Assembly: GCF_000426485.1 (NCBI RefSeq)
Contig: NZ_KE384530.1
Coordinates: forward strand, 1-64,000
Direction of reading: 5' to 3'
DNA: 64,000 nucleotides
Source: Indolivaga capnocytophagoides DSM 22835
GTDB taxonomy: Bacteria; Bacteroidota; Bacteroidia; Bacteroidales; Dysgonomonadaceae
Part shown: positions 55,908 through 64,000 of the stretch, in pieces
Numbering within the stretch: position 1 is the first letter of the stretch
How the letters are laid out: each line of letters begins with the position of its first letter
Program-made: the position numbers and the translations under genes
The notes under the pieces: generated by a model
Database searches by the model: none
Seen by the model: the letters and a program-made list of their open reading frames with translations, nothing else
Told to the model about the DNA's origin: nothing

Positions 55908-57536
55908 ATGAAAAAAATACTACTATTTTCTCTCATGCTTTTGTTAGCATACAGTTTTACGACAGTAGAACCTAAAGTGACGATTTTTATAGCCGGAGAT
56001 TCTACTGCTCAATCTTATAAAGAAGAAAAGGACGGTCTGATAAAAGGCTGGGGACAAATGCTGGGTAAATTTCTGACGGATGACGTAAAAGTTGTCAATC
56101 ATGCGATGGGCGGACGGAGTACCAAAACCTTTATATCGGAGGGAAGATGGGATAAACTGCTATCGGAAGTTTCGCCGGGTGATTATGTCTTTATACAGTT
56201 TGGACATAACGATGCTTCTACCCGTCCCGAAAGACATGCTTCGTATGGCGATTATCGGAAGAACCTCGTAAAATTTATAGAGGATGTACGCGCTAAGAAA
56301 GCTAATCCGGTATTGCTTACATCTGTGGTAATGCGAACATTCGATAAAAACGGAAATCTGGTGGATGATCGCTTAAAAGGTTATCCGGTTATAACCCGTC
56401 AGGTTGCGAAAGAATATAATGTACCGATGATTGATGTCAACCTGAAGACACGTGATTTTATAACTATGCTGGGAGATTCAGCATCTATTCCTTATTATCG
56501 CTGGGTGGATCCGGGTGTTGACCATGCAAAACCCGAAGGACTGAAAGACGATACTCATATGATGGAAAAGGGTGCTACTCAGGTTGCCAGTTTCGTTGCT
56601 GAGGGAATAAAAGATCTGGACTTAAAAGGTTTGAGTGAATATGTGAAATTAGATGCTGCGAAAAAGTCAGAAAATGATGTGTATTTATTTTCGTATTTTA
56701 AAGGTAATGGAGATGGACTGCATTTAGCTTATAGTCTGGATGGTTTAAAATGGGAAAGTCTGAACAATGATTCAGTCTATCTGAAACCTGTATTAGGAAA
56801 AGATAATTTGATGCGCGATCCGAGTATTGTTCAGGATGATAACGGCATTTTCCATATGGTTTGGACTACCGGATGGTGGGATCAGGGAGTAGGTTATGCT
56901 TCATCAAAGGACTTGATTCACTGGTCTGAGCAACAAAATATTCCTGTAATGGAAAAGTTTACAGGAACCCGTAATACATGGGCTCCTGAATTGTTCTATG
57001 ATAAGAAGGACAAGACCTTTTATATTTTCTGGGCGTCTACTATTCCCGGAGCATATCCCGAAGTAGAAACAACACCTAACGAAAAAGGGTTGAATCACCG
57101 TCAATATTACGTTACCACCAAAGATTTCAAAACATTCAGCGATACCAAGTTATTCTTTGATGGCGGGTTCAGTGTAATTGATGGTGCTGTCCTGCAAAAA
57201 GATAGCAAATATTACTTGTTTGTAAAGGATGAAACCTCTGTTCCGACCGAAAAGAACATCCGCCTGACATCGGGAGACAAGCCTTTTGATTTTCCGACAA
57301 AAGTTACAGCTCCCATTTCGGAAAACTGGGTGGAAGGGCCTGCTCCTTTACAGGTCGGAGATTATGTGTATGTCTATTTCGATAAATACCGAAGTAAGAA
57401 ATACGGAGCGATCCGATCTAAAGATATGATCAACTGGGAAGATGTATCGGATCTGATTTCATTTCCAGCCGGAACAAGGCATGGTACAGCATTTCCTGTA
57501 TCTCGTGATATATTGGAGAATTTGAGGAAGAGGTAG
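55908..57536 (+). CDS. CE12 rhamnogalacturonan acetylesterase fused to a GH43-like domain
   Basis: Start chosen at 55908 (MKKILLFSLMLLLAYSFTTV, a signal peptide); an in-frame ATG at 55809 would add 33 residues overlapping the regulatory DNA. Residues about 23-240 are a CE12 SGNH esterase with nucleophile S32 in IAGDSTAQ, then NHAMGGRSTKTF, FIQFGHNDAS and a C-terminal DDTHMM. Residues about 245-540 are a GH43-like propeller with MRDPSIVQDDNG and NTWAPELFYD. One chain may thus deacetylate rhamnogalacturonan and remove a sugar. It stands alone between the GH2 operon and HTCS2. Confidence 0.87.
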   Translation: MKKILLFSLMLLLAYSFTTVEPKVTIFIAGDSTAQSYKEEKDGLIKGWGQMLGKFLTDDVKVVNHAMGGRSTKTFISEGRWDKLLSEVSPGDYVFIQFGHNDASTRPERHASYGDYRKNLVKFIEDVRAKKANPVLLTSVVMRTFDKNGNLVDDRLKGYPVITRQVAKEYNVPMIDVNLKTRDFITMLGDSASIPYYRWVDPGVDHAKPEGLKDDTHMMEKGATQVASFVAEGIKDLDLKGLSEYVKLDAAKKSENDVYLFSYFKGNGDGLHLAYSLDGLKWESLNNDSVYLKPVLGKDNLMRDPSIVQDDNGIFHMVWTTGWWDQGVGYASSKDLIHWSEQQNIPVMEKFTGTRNTWAPELFYDKKDKTFYIFWASTIPGAYPEVETTPNEKGLNHRQYYVTTKDFKTFSDTKLFFDGGFSVIDGAVLQKDSKYYLFVKDETSVPTEKNIRLTSGDKPFDFPTKVTAPISENWVEGPAPLQVGDYVYVYFDKYRSKKYGAIRSKDMINWEDVSDLISFPAGTRHGTAFPVSRDILENLRKR

Positions 57537-57596
57537 GGGCTTGTCTGTACTAAGTAACTTAATGATAAGTTATAAAAGACTCAGCCTGTAATACTT

Positions 57597-57625
57597 GCCA
57601 AAGCAATTAAAAGGTCTGCAACCTC
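57597..57625 (+). promoter_or_regulatory. Composite element after the second HTCS
   Basis: GCCAAAG (57597-57603), an AT-rich spacer and AAGGTCTGCAACCTC (57611-57625) repeat the arrangement of the other copies, with two arm mismatches. It touches the stop codon of the minus-strand HTCS gene, as the 52618 copy touches the GH2 stop. Confidence 0.45.
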
Positions 57626-60600
57626 TATTCCTCTTTGCTCTCAGGTTGCTGCCCATATTTTGACGGCGAACATTTATACTGTGTTTTAAAGCATTTACTG
57701 AAATAAAAAGGATCTTCGAATCCGACCTTGAATGATACCTCAGACACAGTAAATTGTCCGGTGAGGAGTAATTCTGCAGCCTTTTTTAATCTCTTTATCT
57801 TGATCAGTTCGTTAGGTGAAAGTCCTGTTATACCCTTCACCTTTTTATAGAAGATAGTCCGGCGGAGTTTCGCCAGTTCTGCGAATTTATCAACAGAGAA
57901 CTGATAATCGGCAATATGATCATCGAGAATCTTATTGATCAGGTTGTAGAAATCCTTATCCTTATCTGTTGTGGTGATGAGGTTTCCATCGAAAACATAC
58001 TCGTTAGAGAAACGTTTTTTGAGGAGTTCCCGTTGTTCTATCAATTTAAAGACCCTTGCTACAAGATATTTCAGACTGAAAGGTTTCATTATATAGGCAT
58101 CTGCACCGCTTTGTATTCCTTCGAGCTGATGCTCAATAGATGAATGTGCAGTCAGCAGGATAATTGGAATATGGCAGGTCTGAAAATCTTCTTTCAGGCA
58201 GCGGGTTACTTCAAAGCCGTCCATCTCTGGCATCATTACATCACATATAATCAGGTCCGGATTGTTTTCTCTTGCCTTTTCGAGTCCTTGCAAGCCATTT
58301 TCGGCAGTATCTACCATGAAATGCTTGCTGAATTCGTCCACAAGAAAATTTCGTATATCATCATTATCGTCAATGATTAGCATTTTGTAGTTACCGAGTA
58401 CGGCATCGTCTATTTCCGGTAATTGCAGATCTGTAGACTCGGAAGGGTATACGACGTTACTACTGGCTTTTTCTTCTATTATATCTGCATGTGATGAGGA
58501 GATAAAGCGGTCTCCTTCATAAATGTCTTTATCGGTAGATAATTCTACATTAAAAACAGAACCTCCTCCTTCGTTACTTTCGTACCATATTTTACCTTTG
58601 TGTCCTTCTACAAATTCTTTTACGAGAGAGAGTCCTACTCCTGTACCCGAAGATGAGAAATTGATCTGCATAAATCTGCTGAATAATAGATGCTGCATTT
58701 CTTTATCTACTCCTATTCCATTGTCCTTTACTGAAATAAGGCATGTCTTGGTCTCAGGGTTTGCATTGATTACAAGTTCTATTTTTCCATCTTTAGGTGT
58801 AAATTTAAAGGCATTCGACAACAGGTTATAAAGGATTTTGTCTACTTTACGTTTGTCGATAAACATCTCAAGAGCTTTAATATTATGCGAGAAAGTATAG
58901 TTGATGGATTTTTGTGCGGCCACTTCCTGAAATCCGGCATATATATATTCTGAAAATGAAATAATATCAGTTTCTTCTAGGTCAAGAGTCAATACATTAT
59001 TTTGCAGCTTTCTGAATTCGAGCAGCTGATCTATCAATCGGGTAAGTATTATCGAATTCCTATTAAGCACATTTACTTGTTTGGCTACCGATTGGGGTAC
59101 GTCCTGCTGTTCATTCAGATTTTCGACCGCCCCACGAATGAGAGTCAGCGGAGTTCTGAATTCATGCGAAATATTGGTGAAAAATCTCAACTTGTGATTA
59201 GTCAGTTCTTTTTCTATTCTGATGTTATTGTTCAGAATATTGAATTTCAGTGCGAGTTTAGCCGCTATATAAAGCATAATACCTATTATCAGAATATAGA
59301 ATATATAAGCATAAGCCGATTTCCATATCGGGGGAGTTATTGTTATCTCCAGCGTGGTTATCTGTTCATTCCATATGCCATCGCTGTTACTCCCTTTTAC
59401 CATAAAAGTGTACTGTCCGGGAGGCAGGTTCTTGTATGTGACCGAGTTTACGTTACTGGGGATACTCCATTGCTTGTCGTAATTAGTCAGCATATAGCTG
59501 TACTTGTTCTTTTGAGGGTCTTTAAGAGCAAGAGTTGCAAATTCGAGAGTAAAGGTGTTTTCTTTGTAGTTCAGGTGTATCTGGCTGGTATAGCTGATAG
59601 CCCGTTTAAGTGGAGAATCTTTTTCTCCGGCTTCAACCTTTTGGCTGTATATAAAGAAATTCGTCAGAGTTACTGGCGGAACATTCATATTGGGCACAAA
59701 AGAATCGGGATTGAACATCAGTAACCCATCGAGGCTTCCCCAGAGCATATTACCGTTCTCACTGTAAATATTTGCATTCTCGTTAAAGTGGTTTCCGTAT
59801 GTTTTTTCCGAGAAATAATAAACCATGAAAGAATGGTTTTTTACATCAAATTTGGTAATGCCGTTTTCACTGCTCACCCAGAGATTATTCTTTTTATCTT
59901 CGAGTATGCCTGATATAACATCTCCGGAGAGTCCGTTTTTTGTGGTGTATGCTTCGAATGAGTCCGTTTTTTCGATGTATTTGTTCAATCCGCCTCCTGC
60001 TGTTCCGATCCATATAGTACCTGATTTATCTTCATAGAATGTTTTTATATCATTACAGTTCAGTGAATTTTTTTTGTTCAGATCGAGCTGATAGCTGATG
60101 TATGCTTTCGGATTCCTGATCAGTTCTTCGGGGTCGAAGCGTATAATTCCGTCGCTTGTTCCCGCCCATATACGGTTTTTACTATCCTGAAATACATAGC
60201 GGATATAACTTTTATTACCCAGATTGTTGAAGAAATGAGTAAATGTAAATCCATCTTTGGTCGGAGTTGCCAAATTCAGTCCGCCGCCGAATGTACCGAC
60301 CCACATACGACCTTTATTATCTCTGAAAATGTTGAATATAGAATTGTGGCTCAAGCCCTTTTTATCGGGAGCATCTTCATTATATTTAGTATGGTATATT
60401 TCTTTATGCGTTTTCTGATCGAAAATGTACAATCCGTTTCCCTTAGTTCCCACCCAGATACGGTGTTGAGAATCTTCAGTCAGTGAATATGGATTCAGAT
60501 CGGGTTGTATACATGTATTGGACGATAAATTATAGTCATATAGATACAGGCTGCCGTTTTTAGTACCTACCCATATGTTATTGTACGAATCTTCGTATAT

Positions 60601-61935
60601 CGTGCGGACATTATTATTCTTACCTATCGATGTTTCTTTTTCAGGACGTATAACCTGTAATTCGTAATCAGCTTTCACTATTTTTATAATTCCGGCATAT
60701 TCACTGCCGATCCATATATTTCCGTATTTATCTTCGGTGATCGAAAGCAGGTAATCCGAAGCCAGACTGTTTTCCGTCGGGCTGTATTTATAATTATCCA
60801 GTTTGCCTGTGACGGGATTATAGCAAAAAAGGCCGTTGCCGTACGTTGTTATCCAGATCAGATTTTTAGAGTCTATGAATACATTGTAGCGTTCAAGGTC
60901 TATAATTTTGGCAATACTGTGAGGTATCAGATTTAATTTTTTTGAGAATTGTGTAGCCGGATTGAAATACCAAATATTACCCGAATGGTTGTATAGCCAC
61001 AATCCGTTATTCTTGTCGGTAATCAGTTCTATATTTCCAACCAGTTCGGGGTCGATACCCCATGAAATTTTCCCAAACTGACGGGTATTGGTATTGTACG
61101 AAATAATACCAAAGAAACGGGTTACCAGCATCAACTCCGTTTTTGATATGCGCGCAATATTGGTAAAACTGTATTGAGGGAGAGGAGCTATAATTTCTTC
61201 AAATGTTTTTTTCTTCAGATCGTATTCAACCAATACCGAATTCTCGGTCGATAAATACAGTTTATTGTTCATTTCGATGGCATTCGTAAATGAATATTTA
61301 TCTTCAAACAATCTTTCGACTTTCTTATCGGGACTTATCTTGAATATCCCTGCCGTACCACCGACCCATACTGTCGATTTAGAATCTTCGAGTAGAAATC
61401 TGCACTGTTTCTTGTTGATTTGATCCGTTAAAAATGGAGTTGATTTTATTACTCCGTTCTGCTTCTTTATTAATAAACAGCCGCTGGTATTTCCCCATAA
61501 CCATATATCGCCGTTACTCGATTCGTAGTAATCGGTATAAAACATGGCGGAATTTTTATATCCTTCGGGTAAGTAATTTACGAACGAATCGTTTATCGGA
61601 TCGTAGCAGGTAAATTCGTTCTTGTACGTTTTTATCCAAAGATATCCGTCTTTGTCCTGAAATACATTCTTGATGCGATTGTCGATAAGGGATTTTGGAT
61701 TGCCGGGCTGAGGGTTATAAGTGAAAAGCTGATATCCGTCAAATCTGTTCAACCCGTTTAGTGTTCCTGCCCAGATAAAACCTTTACGGTCTTCGAGGAT
61801 TGCACGTACCGAGTTTTGAGAAAGTCCGTCTTTTGTGCTTATCTGGCTGAAATAGATATTACTTTGTTCAGCAGACCAAAGGGTGTGGACTCCTAAGACA
61901 AAGAAAAGAGTTGAGAAAAAGGCTATATGTTTCAT
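57625..61935 (-). CDS. Hybrid two-component regulator (HTCS), right copy
   Basis: This 1436-residue protein has the complete HTCS layout: a signal peptide (IAFFSTLFFVLGVHTLWSA), propeller repeats (GFIWAGTLNGLNRFDG), a Y_Y_Y domain (YKNLPPGQYTFMVKGSNSDG) and a membrane helix near 875-898. The H-box FFTNISHEFRTPL lies near 915-927, followed by the ATPase domain, a receiver with ICDVMMPEMDG near 1232 and an AraC-type domain near 1340-1432. It lies between the CE12-GH43 and sulfatase genes, both divergent from or flanking it. It probably senses a different fragment of the same polysaccharide than the left HTCS. Confidence 0.93.
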   Translation of the reverse strand: MKHIAFFSTLFFVLGVHTLWSAEQSNIYFSQISTKDGLSQNSVRAILEDRKGFIWAGTLNGLNRFDGYQLFTYNPQPGNPKSLIDNRIKNVFQDKDGYLWIKTYKNEFTCYDPINDSFVNYLPEGYKNSAMFYTDYYESSNGDIWLWGNTSGCLLIKKQNGVIKSTPFLTDQINKKQCRFLLEDSKSTVWVGGTAGIFKISPDKKVERLFEDKYSFTNAIEMNNKLYLSTENSVLVEYDLKKKTFEEIIAPLPQYSFTNIARISKTELMLVTRFFGIISYNTNTRQFGKISWGIDPELVGNIELITDKNNGLWLYNHSGNIWYFNPATQFSKKLNLIPHSIAKIIDLERYNVFIDSKNLIWITTYGNGLFCYNPVTGKLDNYKYSPTENSLASDYLLSITEDKYGNIWIGSEYAGIIKIVKADYELQVIRPEKETSIGKNNNVRTIYEDSYNNIWVGTKNGSLYLYDYNLSSNTCIQPDLNPYSLTEDSQHRIWVGTKGNGLYIFDQKTHKEIYHTKYNEDAPDKKGLSHNSIFNIFRDNKGRMWVGTFGGGLNLATPTKDGFTFTHFFNNLGNKSYIRYVFQDSKNRIWAGTSDGIIRFDPEELIRNPKAYISYQLDLNKKNSLNCNDIKTFYEDKSGTIWIGTAGGGLNKYIEKTDSFEAYTTKNGLSGDVISGILEDKKNNLWVSSENGITKFDVKNHSFMVYYFSEKTYGNHFNENANIYSENGNMLWGSLDGLLMFNPDSFVPNMNVPPVTLTNFFIYSQKVEAGEKDSPLKRAISYTSQIHLNYKENTFTLEFATLALKDPQKNKYSYMLTNYDKQWSIPSNVNSVTYKNLPPGQYTFMVKGSNSDGIWNEQITTLEITITPPIWKSAYAYIFYILIIGIMLYIAAKLALKFNILNNNIRIEKELTNHKLRFFTNISHEFRTPLTLIRGAVENLNEQQDVPQSVAKQVNVLNRNSIILTRLIDQLLEFRKLQNNVLTLDLEETDIISFSEYIYAGFQEVAAQKSINYTFSHNIKALEMFIDKRKVDKILYNLLSNAFKFTPKDGKIELVINANPETKTCLISVKDNGIGVDKEMQHLLFSRFMQINFSSSGTGVGLSLVKEFVEGHKGKIWYESNEGGGSVFNVELSTDKDIYEGDRFISSSHADIIEEKASSNVVYPSESTDLQLPEIDDAVLGNYKMLIIDDNDDIRNFLVDEFSKHFMVDTAENGLQGLEKARENNPDLIICDVMMPEMDGFEVTRCLKEDFQTCHIPIILLTAHSSIEHQLEGIQSGADAYIMKPFSLKYLVARVFKLIEQRELLKKRFSNEYVFDGNLITTTDKDKDFYNLINKILDDHIADYQFSVDKFAELAKLRRTIFYKKVKGITGLSPNELIKIKRLKKAAELLLTGQFTVSEVSFKVGFEDPFYFSKCFKTQYKCSPSKYGQQPESKEE

Positions 61936-61952
61936 TCTGGTAGTATAAACTT

Positions 61953-61967
61953 AAGGTCTTAGACCTT
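61953..61967 (-). promoter_or_regulatory. Perfect palindrome before the second HTCS
   Basis: AAGGTCT-T-AGACCTT is a perfect 7+1+7 dyad, the best copy in the window. It lies 17 bp upstream of the HTCS start. The position is close to that of the degenerate copy before the left HTCS (16 bp). Confidence 0.6.
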
Positions 61968-62195
61968 TCATTTGAAGGTAAAATAATCTCTGTATACTCA
62001 AAAATAATAAAAATAGCTTTTCATGTACTCTGTTTGACAATATTTCCATGTATGTGAACTAATTCACATGCCCTTTACTGCATTGCTGTAGGTGGAATGT
62101 CTGTATTGATATTTACACTTTTACGGTGAAAAGCTTATTTTCAGACCTGTCTTTAAGATTTTTATTGTCTAAATAGACATCAAAATGAACTATTT

Positions 62196-62229
62196 TACAT
62201 TTGCCGGAAATATTCAAACTGTAATTTTG
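62196..62229 (+). promoter_or_regulatory. Candidate promoter for the sulfatase gene
   Basis: TTTG at 62200-62203 could be a -33 element and TAATTTTG at 62222-62229 a -7 box, 18 bp apart. An alternative -7-like TACATTTG spans 62196-62203. Both lie in the 432-bp divergent gap before the sulfatase. Apart from the two palindromes nothing else was recognised in that gap. Confidence 0.4.
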
Positions 62230-62310
62230 TAACACAGTATGCATCAGAAGCTATATTAATGAGGCGTTTGAAATGATAATCGACTGCTGTTGTCCTCATT
62301 AAGTCAATAA

Positions 62311-62324
62311 AAGTCTGTGACCTT
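62311..62324 (+). promoter_or_regulatory. Palindrome before the sulfatase gene
   Basis: AAGTCTGTGACCTT lacks one base of the usual left arm but keeps the TCTGTGACCTTAT core seen before susC and CE12-GH43. It lies 43 bp upstream of the sulfatase ATG, preceded by TCAATAA. Confidence 0.45.
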
Positions 62325-62367
62325 ATATTTAAAAACACATCAAAGTTGTACCTAAAATCGAAAACAT

Positions 62368-63771
62368 ATGAAACTGCCCATAATCAGTATACTCGGAACT
62401 GCATCGGCTTTTGCCGGAATGGTATCTCCTGTTTATTCCGAGGGAAAAGGAGGTGATGATAACAAACAACAACCGAATATCTTGTTTATTCTTGCCGATG
62501 ACATGGGGTATGGTGATCTGGGATGCTTTGGTAATAGAATTATTCAGACAAAAGCAATTGATCAGCTCGCTGAAGAGGGAGTAACTTTCACAAACAGCTA
62601 TGCAGGAGCAAGTGTGTCTTCTCCATCCCGTTGTTCTTTGATGACAGGTCTACATTCGGGGCATTCACGCATTCGGGGCAACATGTGCAGAACCGGAGGT
62701 ATTGTTGGTGAACGTGAAGGAATGGGGACTGTGAGACGTATTAATCTGATGCCGCAGGATTCAACAATAGCAAATGTGTTGTCGAATAACGGATATGTAA
62801 CATGTTTGGTCAATAAATGGCATCTGGACGGATTTGATCCTGCAGCAGGACCTTTAGACCGCGGATTTGATGAGTTTTACGGATGGCTTATAAGAGAACC
62901 CGAAAGTCATAACTACTACCCTTCGAAAAGATGGCGTAACCGTGAAGAATATACAATTGAAGCAAATTTGAACGGGAGTCATGTTGATCACAATACGGAT
63001 AGAGCAACAGATGAGGCTATAGATTTTCTGCGCAGGCAAAAAGACCATAAGTTCTTTTTATATCTGGCCTATAATGTTCCTCATGTTCCATTGGACAGCA
63101 AATCGTGGGGTATTTACCAAAATGCCGATATGTCACCCAATGATAAATCATATGCCGCACTGATAACCCATATGGATGAATCGATTGCTAAGGTATTGGA
63201 CGAACTGAAATCTTTAGGCTTGGATGATAATACGATTGTGATATTTGCTTCCGATAATGGAGGGGCTAAAGCTGCTAAAACCGATAAACTTGTACTGAAC
63301 GGTGACCTCAAAGGCTGGAAAGGCGAATTGTATGAAGGGGGCATTAGGGTGCCTTTGATAATACGCATGCCCGACCGAAAAAATGCAGGTTCAACTTCTG
63401 ATTATCCATGTTATTTTCCGGATCTTTTTTCAACAATGGTAGATATGGCTCAAGCAAACACAACACTAAAAACGGATGGTTTGAGCATTTGTCAGGAAAT
63501 AAACGCTCCGGGAATAATGCCTCGGGATCAGAGATATCTGTATTGGGAACAATATCCATCAAAAGGTATTTCTCAGGCAGTAAGATGGGGTGACTGGAAG
63601 CTTATCAGGCAGAACAAAGAAAAAGAGATAGAATTGTATAACCTTAAAACTGATATAAAAGAGACGAATAATGTGGCTGCAATGTATCCCGAAATTGTGT
63701 CTCGCTTATCAGGCTATTTTAACGAGGCTCATACCGAGTCGGATAATTGGCCTGTAGAATTTGTGGAATAA
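62368..63771 (+). CDS. Sulfatase, serine type (S1 family)
   Basis: This 467-residue protein with a probable signal peptide has the S1 sulfatase features: metal-binding DD at 44-45 (LFILADDMGYGDLG) and the signature S84-S-P-S-R88 leading into CSLMTG. The later ASDNGG and KGWKGELYEGGIRVPLI are also present. The catalytic residue is serine, so formylglycine must be made by the radical-SAM maturase anSME rather than the aerobic enzyme. It would remove sulfate from a glycan. No maturase or second sulfatase is in the window. A palindrome copy upstream ties it to the locus. Confidence 0.92.
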   Translation: MKLPIISILGTASAFAGMVSPVYSEGKGGDDNKQQPNILFILADDMGYGDLGCFGNRIIQTKAIDQLAEEGVTFTNSYAGASVSSPSRCSLMTGLHSGHSRIRGNMCRTGGIVGEREGMGTVRRINLMPQDSTIANVLSNNGYVTCLVNKWHLDGFDPAAGPLDRGFDEFYGWLIREPESHNYYPSKRWRNREEYTIEANLNGSHVDHNTDRATDEAIDFLRRQKDHKFFLYLAYNVPHVPLDSKSWGIYQNADMSPNDKSYAALITHMDESIAKVLDELKSLGLDDNTIVIFASDNGGAKAAKTDKLVLNGDLKGWKGELYEGGIRVPLIIRMPDRKNAGSTSDYPCYFPDLFSTMVDMAQANTTLKTDGLSICQEINAPGIMPRDQRYLYWEQYPSKGISQAVRWGDWKLIRQNKEKEIELYNLKTDIKETNNVAAMYPEIVSRLSGYFNEAHTESDNWPVEFVE

Positions 63772-64000
63772 TTGTGTATTTCGGATTTCAGACAAATTCT
63801 CATTCAATAATATTCTTTAAATTTTTATACTTATTTACTTGATCAGAAATACACAGTTATTACTTTAAATACTGACTATTATTTATAACAAAGGGCGATC
63901 TCGTAATATTTAATAATTTGTAACGGGAGTGTATCAAAAATCAGTTATCCGGTGTTTGATATACCCTCCTCAACTCTCCTCAGCACATTTCATTTAAAGG

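Noticed and set aside
63925-63969. Inverted GGGAGTGTATCAAA / TTTGATATACCCTCC after the sulfatase
   Set aside because: Arms pair imperfectly, the loop is long and no T run follows; it could be a repeat or barrier, but too weak to list as a terminator.
1-64000. CRISPR array, rRNA or tRNA
   Set aside because: No regularly spaced repeats with unique spacers and no tRNA or rRNA signature were noticed by eye; a dedicated search was not possible.

Overview
The window looks like a chromosomal segment of a Bacteroidales bacterium, probably Dysgonomonas or a close relative (inference). The signs are a SusC/SusD pair, two hybrid two-component regulators, promoters of the TAnnTTTG type, few Shine-Dalgarno sequences, and tyrosine recombinases of the conjugative-transposon kind. 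No rRNA, tRNA or CRISPR array was found.

Region 1 (1-11.1 kb) is a mosaic of mobile DNA. It opens with the end of an IS21-family element: a partial transposase followed by three terminal direct repeats. Two small HTH genes follow, then a decayed integrase fragment. An arsenic operon comes next (arsR, arsC, acr3, arsM) with three ArsR-type palindromes. A small excisionase-like gene and two tyrosine recombinases follow on the minus strand. The stretch from 7.3 to 11.0 kb lies between two more integrase C-terminal remnants. It carries an AbiEi-like antitoxin whose toxin survives only as an 18-codon stub, an AAA ATPase behind an array of dyads, and a TIR-domain protein with a WxxxE motif. This is the best candidate for a small defence cargo.

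Region 2 (11.1-18.2 kb) is mixed backbone: hypothetical proteins, a transglutaminase-like protein, a nucleotidyltransferase-HEPN protein paired with a small partner, the pabB-pabC folate pair, a YdeI-family protein and an orphan terminase-small-subunit-like protein.

Region 3 (18.2-63.8 kb) is a large polysaccharide utilization locus for an acetylated pectic substrate. The left HTCS regulator is divergent from a plus-strand operon: susC, susD, PL1 lyase, a lipoprotein glycosidase, a DUF4450 protein, a SGNH esterase, GH105, GH28 and GH105. A minus-strand operon converges on it: GH2, GH106, GH42, GH28, GH43 and GH115. Beyond that lie a CE12-GH43 fusion, a second HTCS and a serine-type sulfatase. 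Together these would cut homogalacturonan, deacetylate and trim rhamnogalacturonan I, and remove galactose, rhamnose and glucuronic acid from side chains. A nucleosidase-like gene between the operons appears unrelated and has its own promoter.

The most unusual signal is a recurring palindrome, AAGGTCTnAGACCTT, found in many intergenic gaps of the locus and once before pabB. Several copies share an upstream block containing CCAAAG and an AT-rich spacer.
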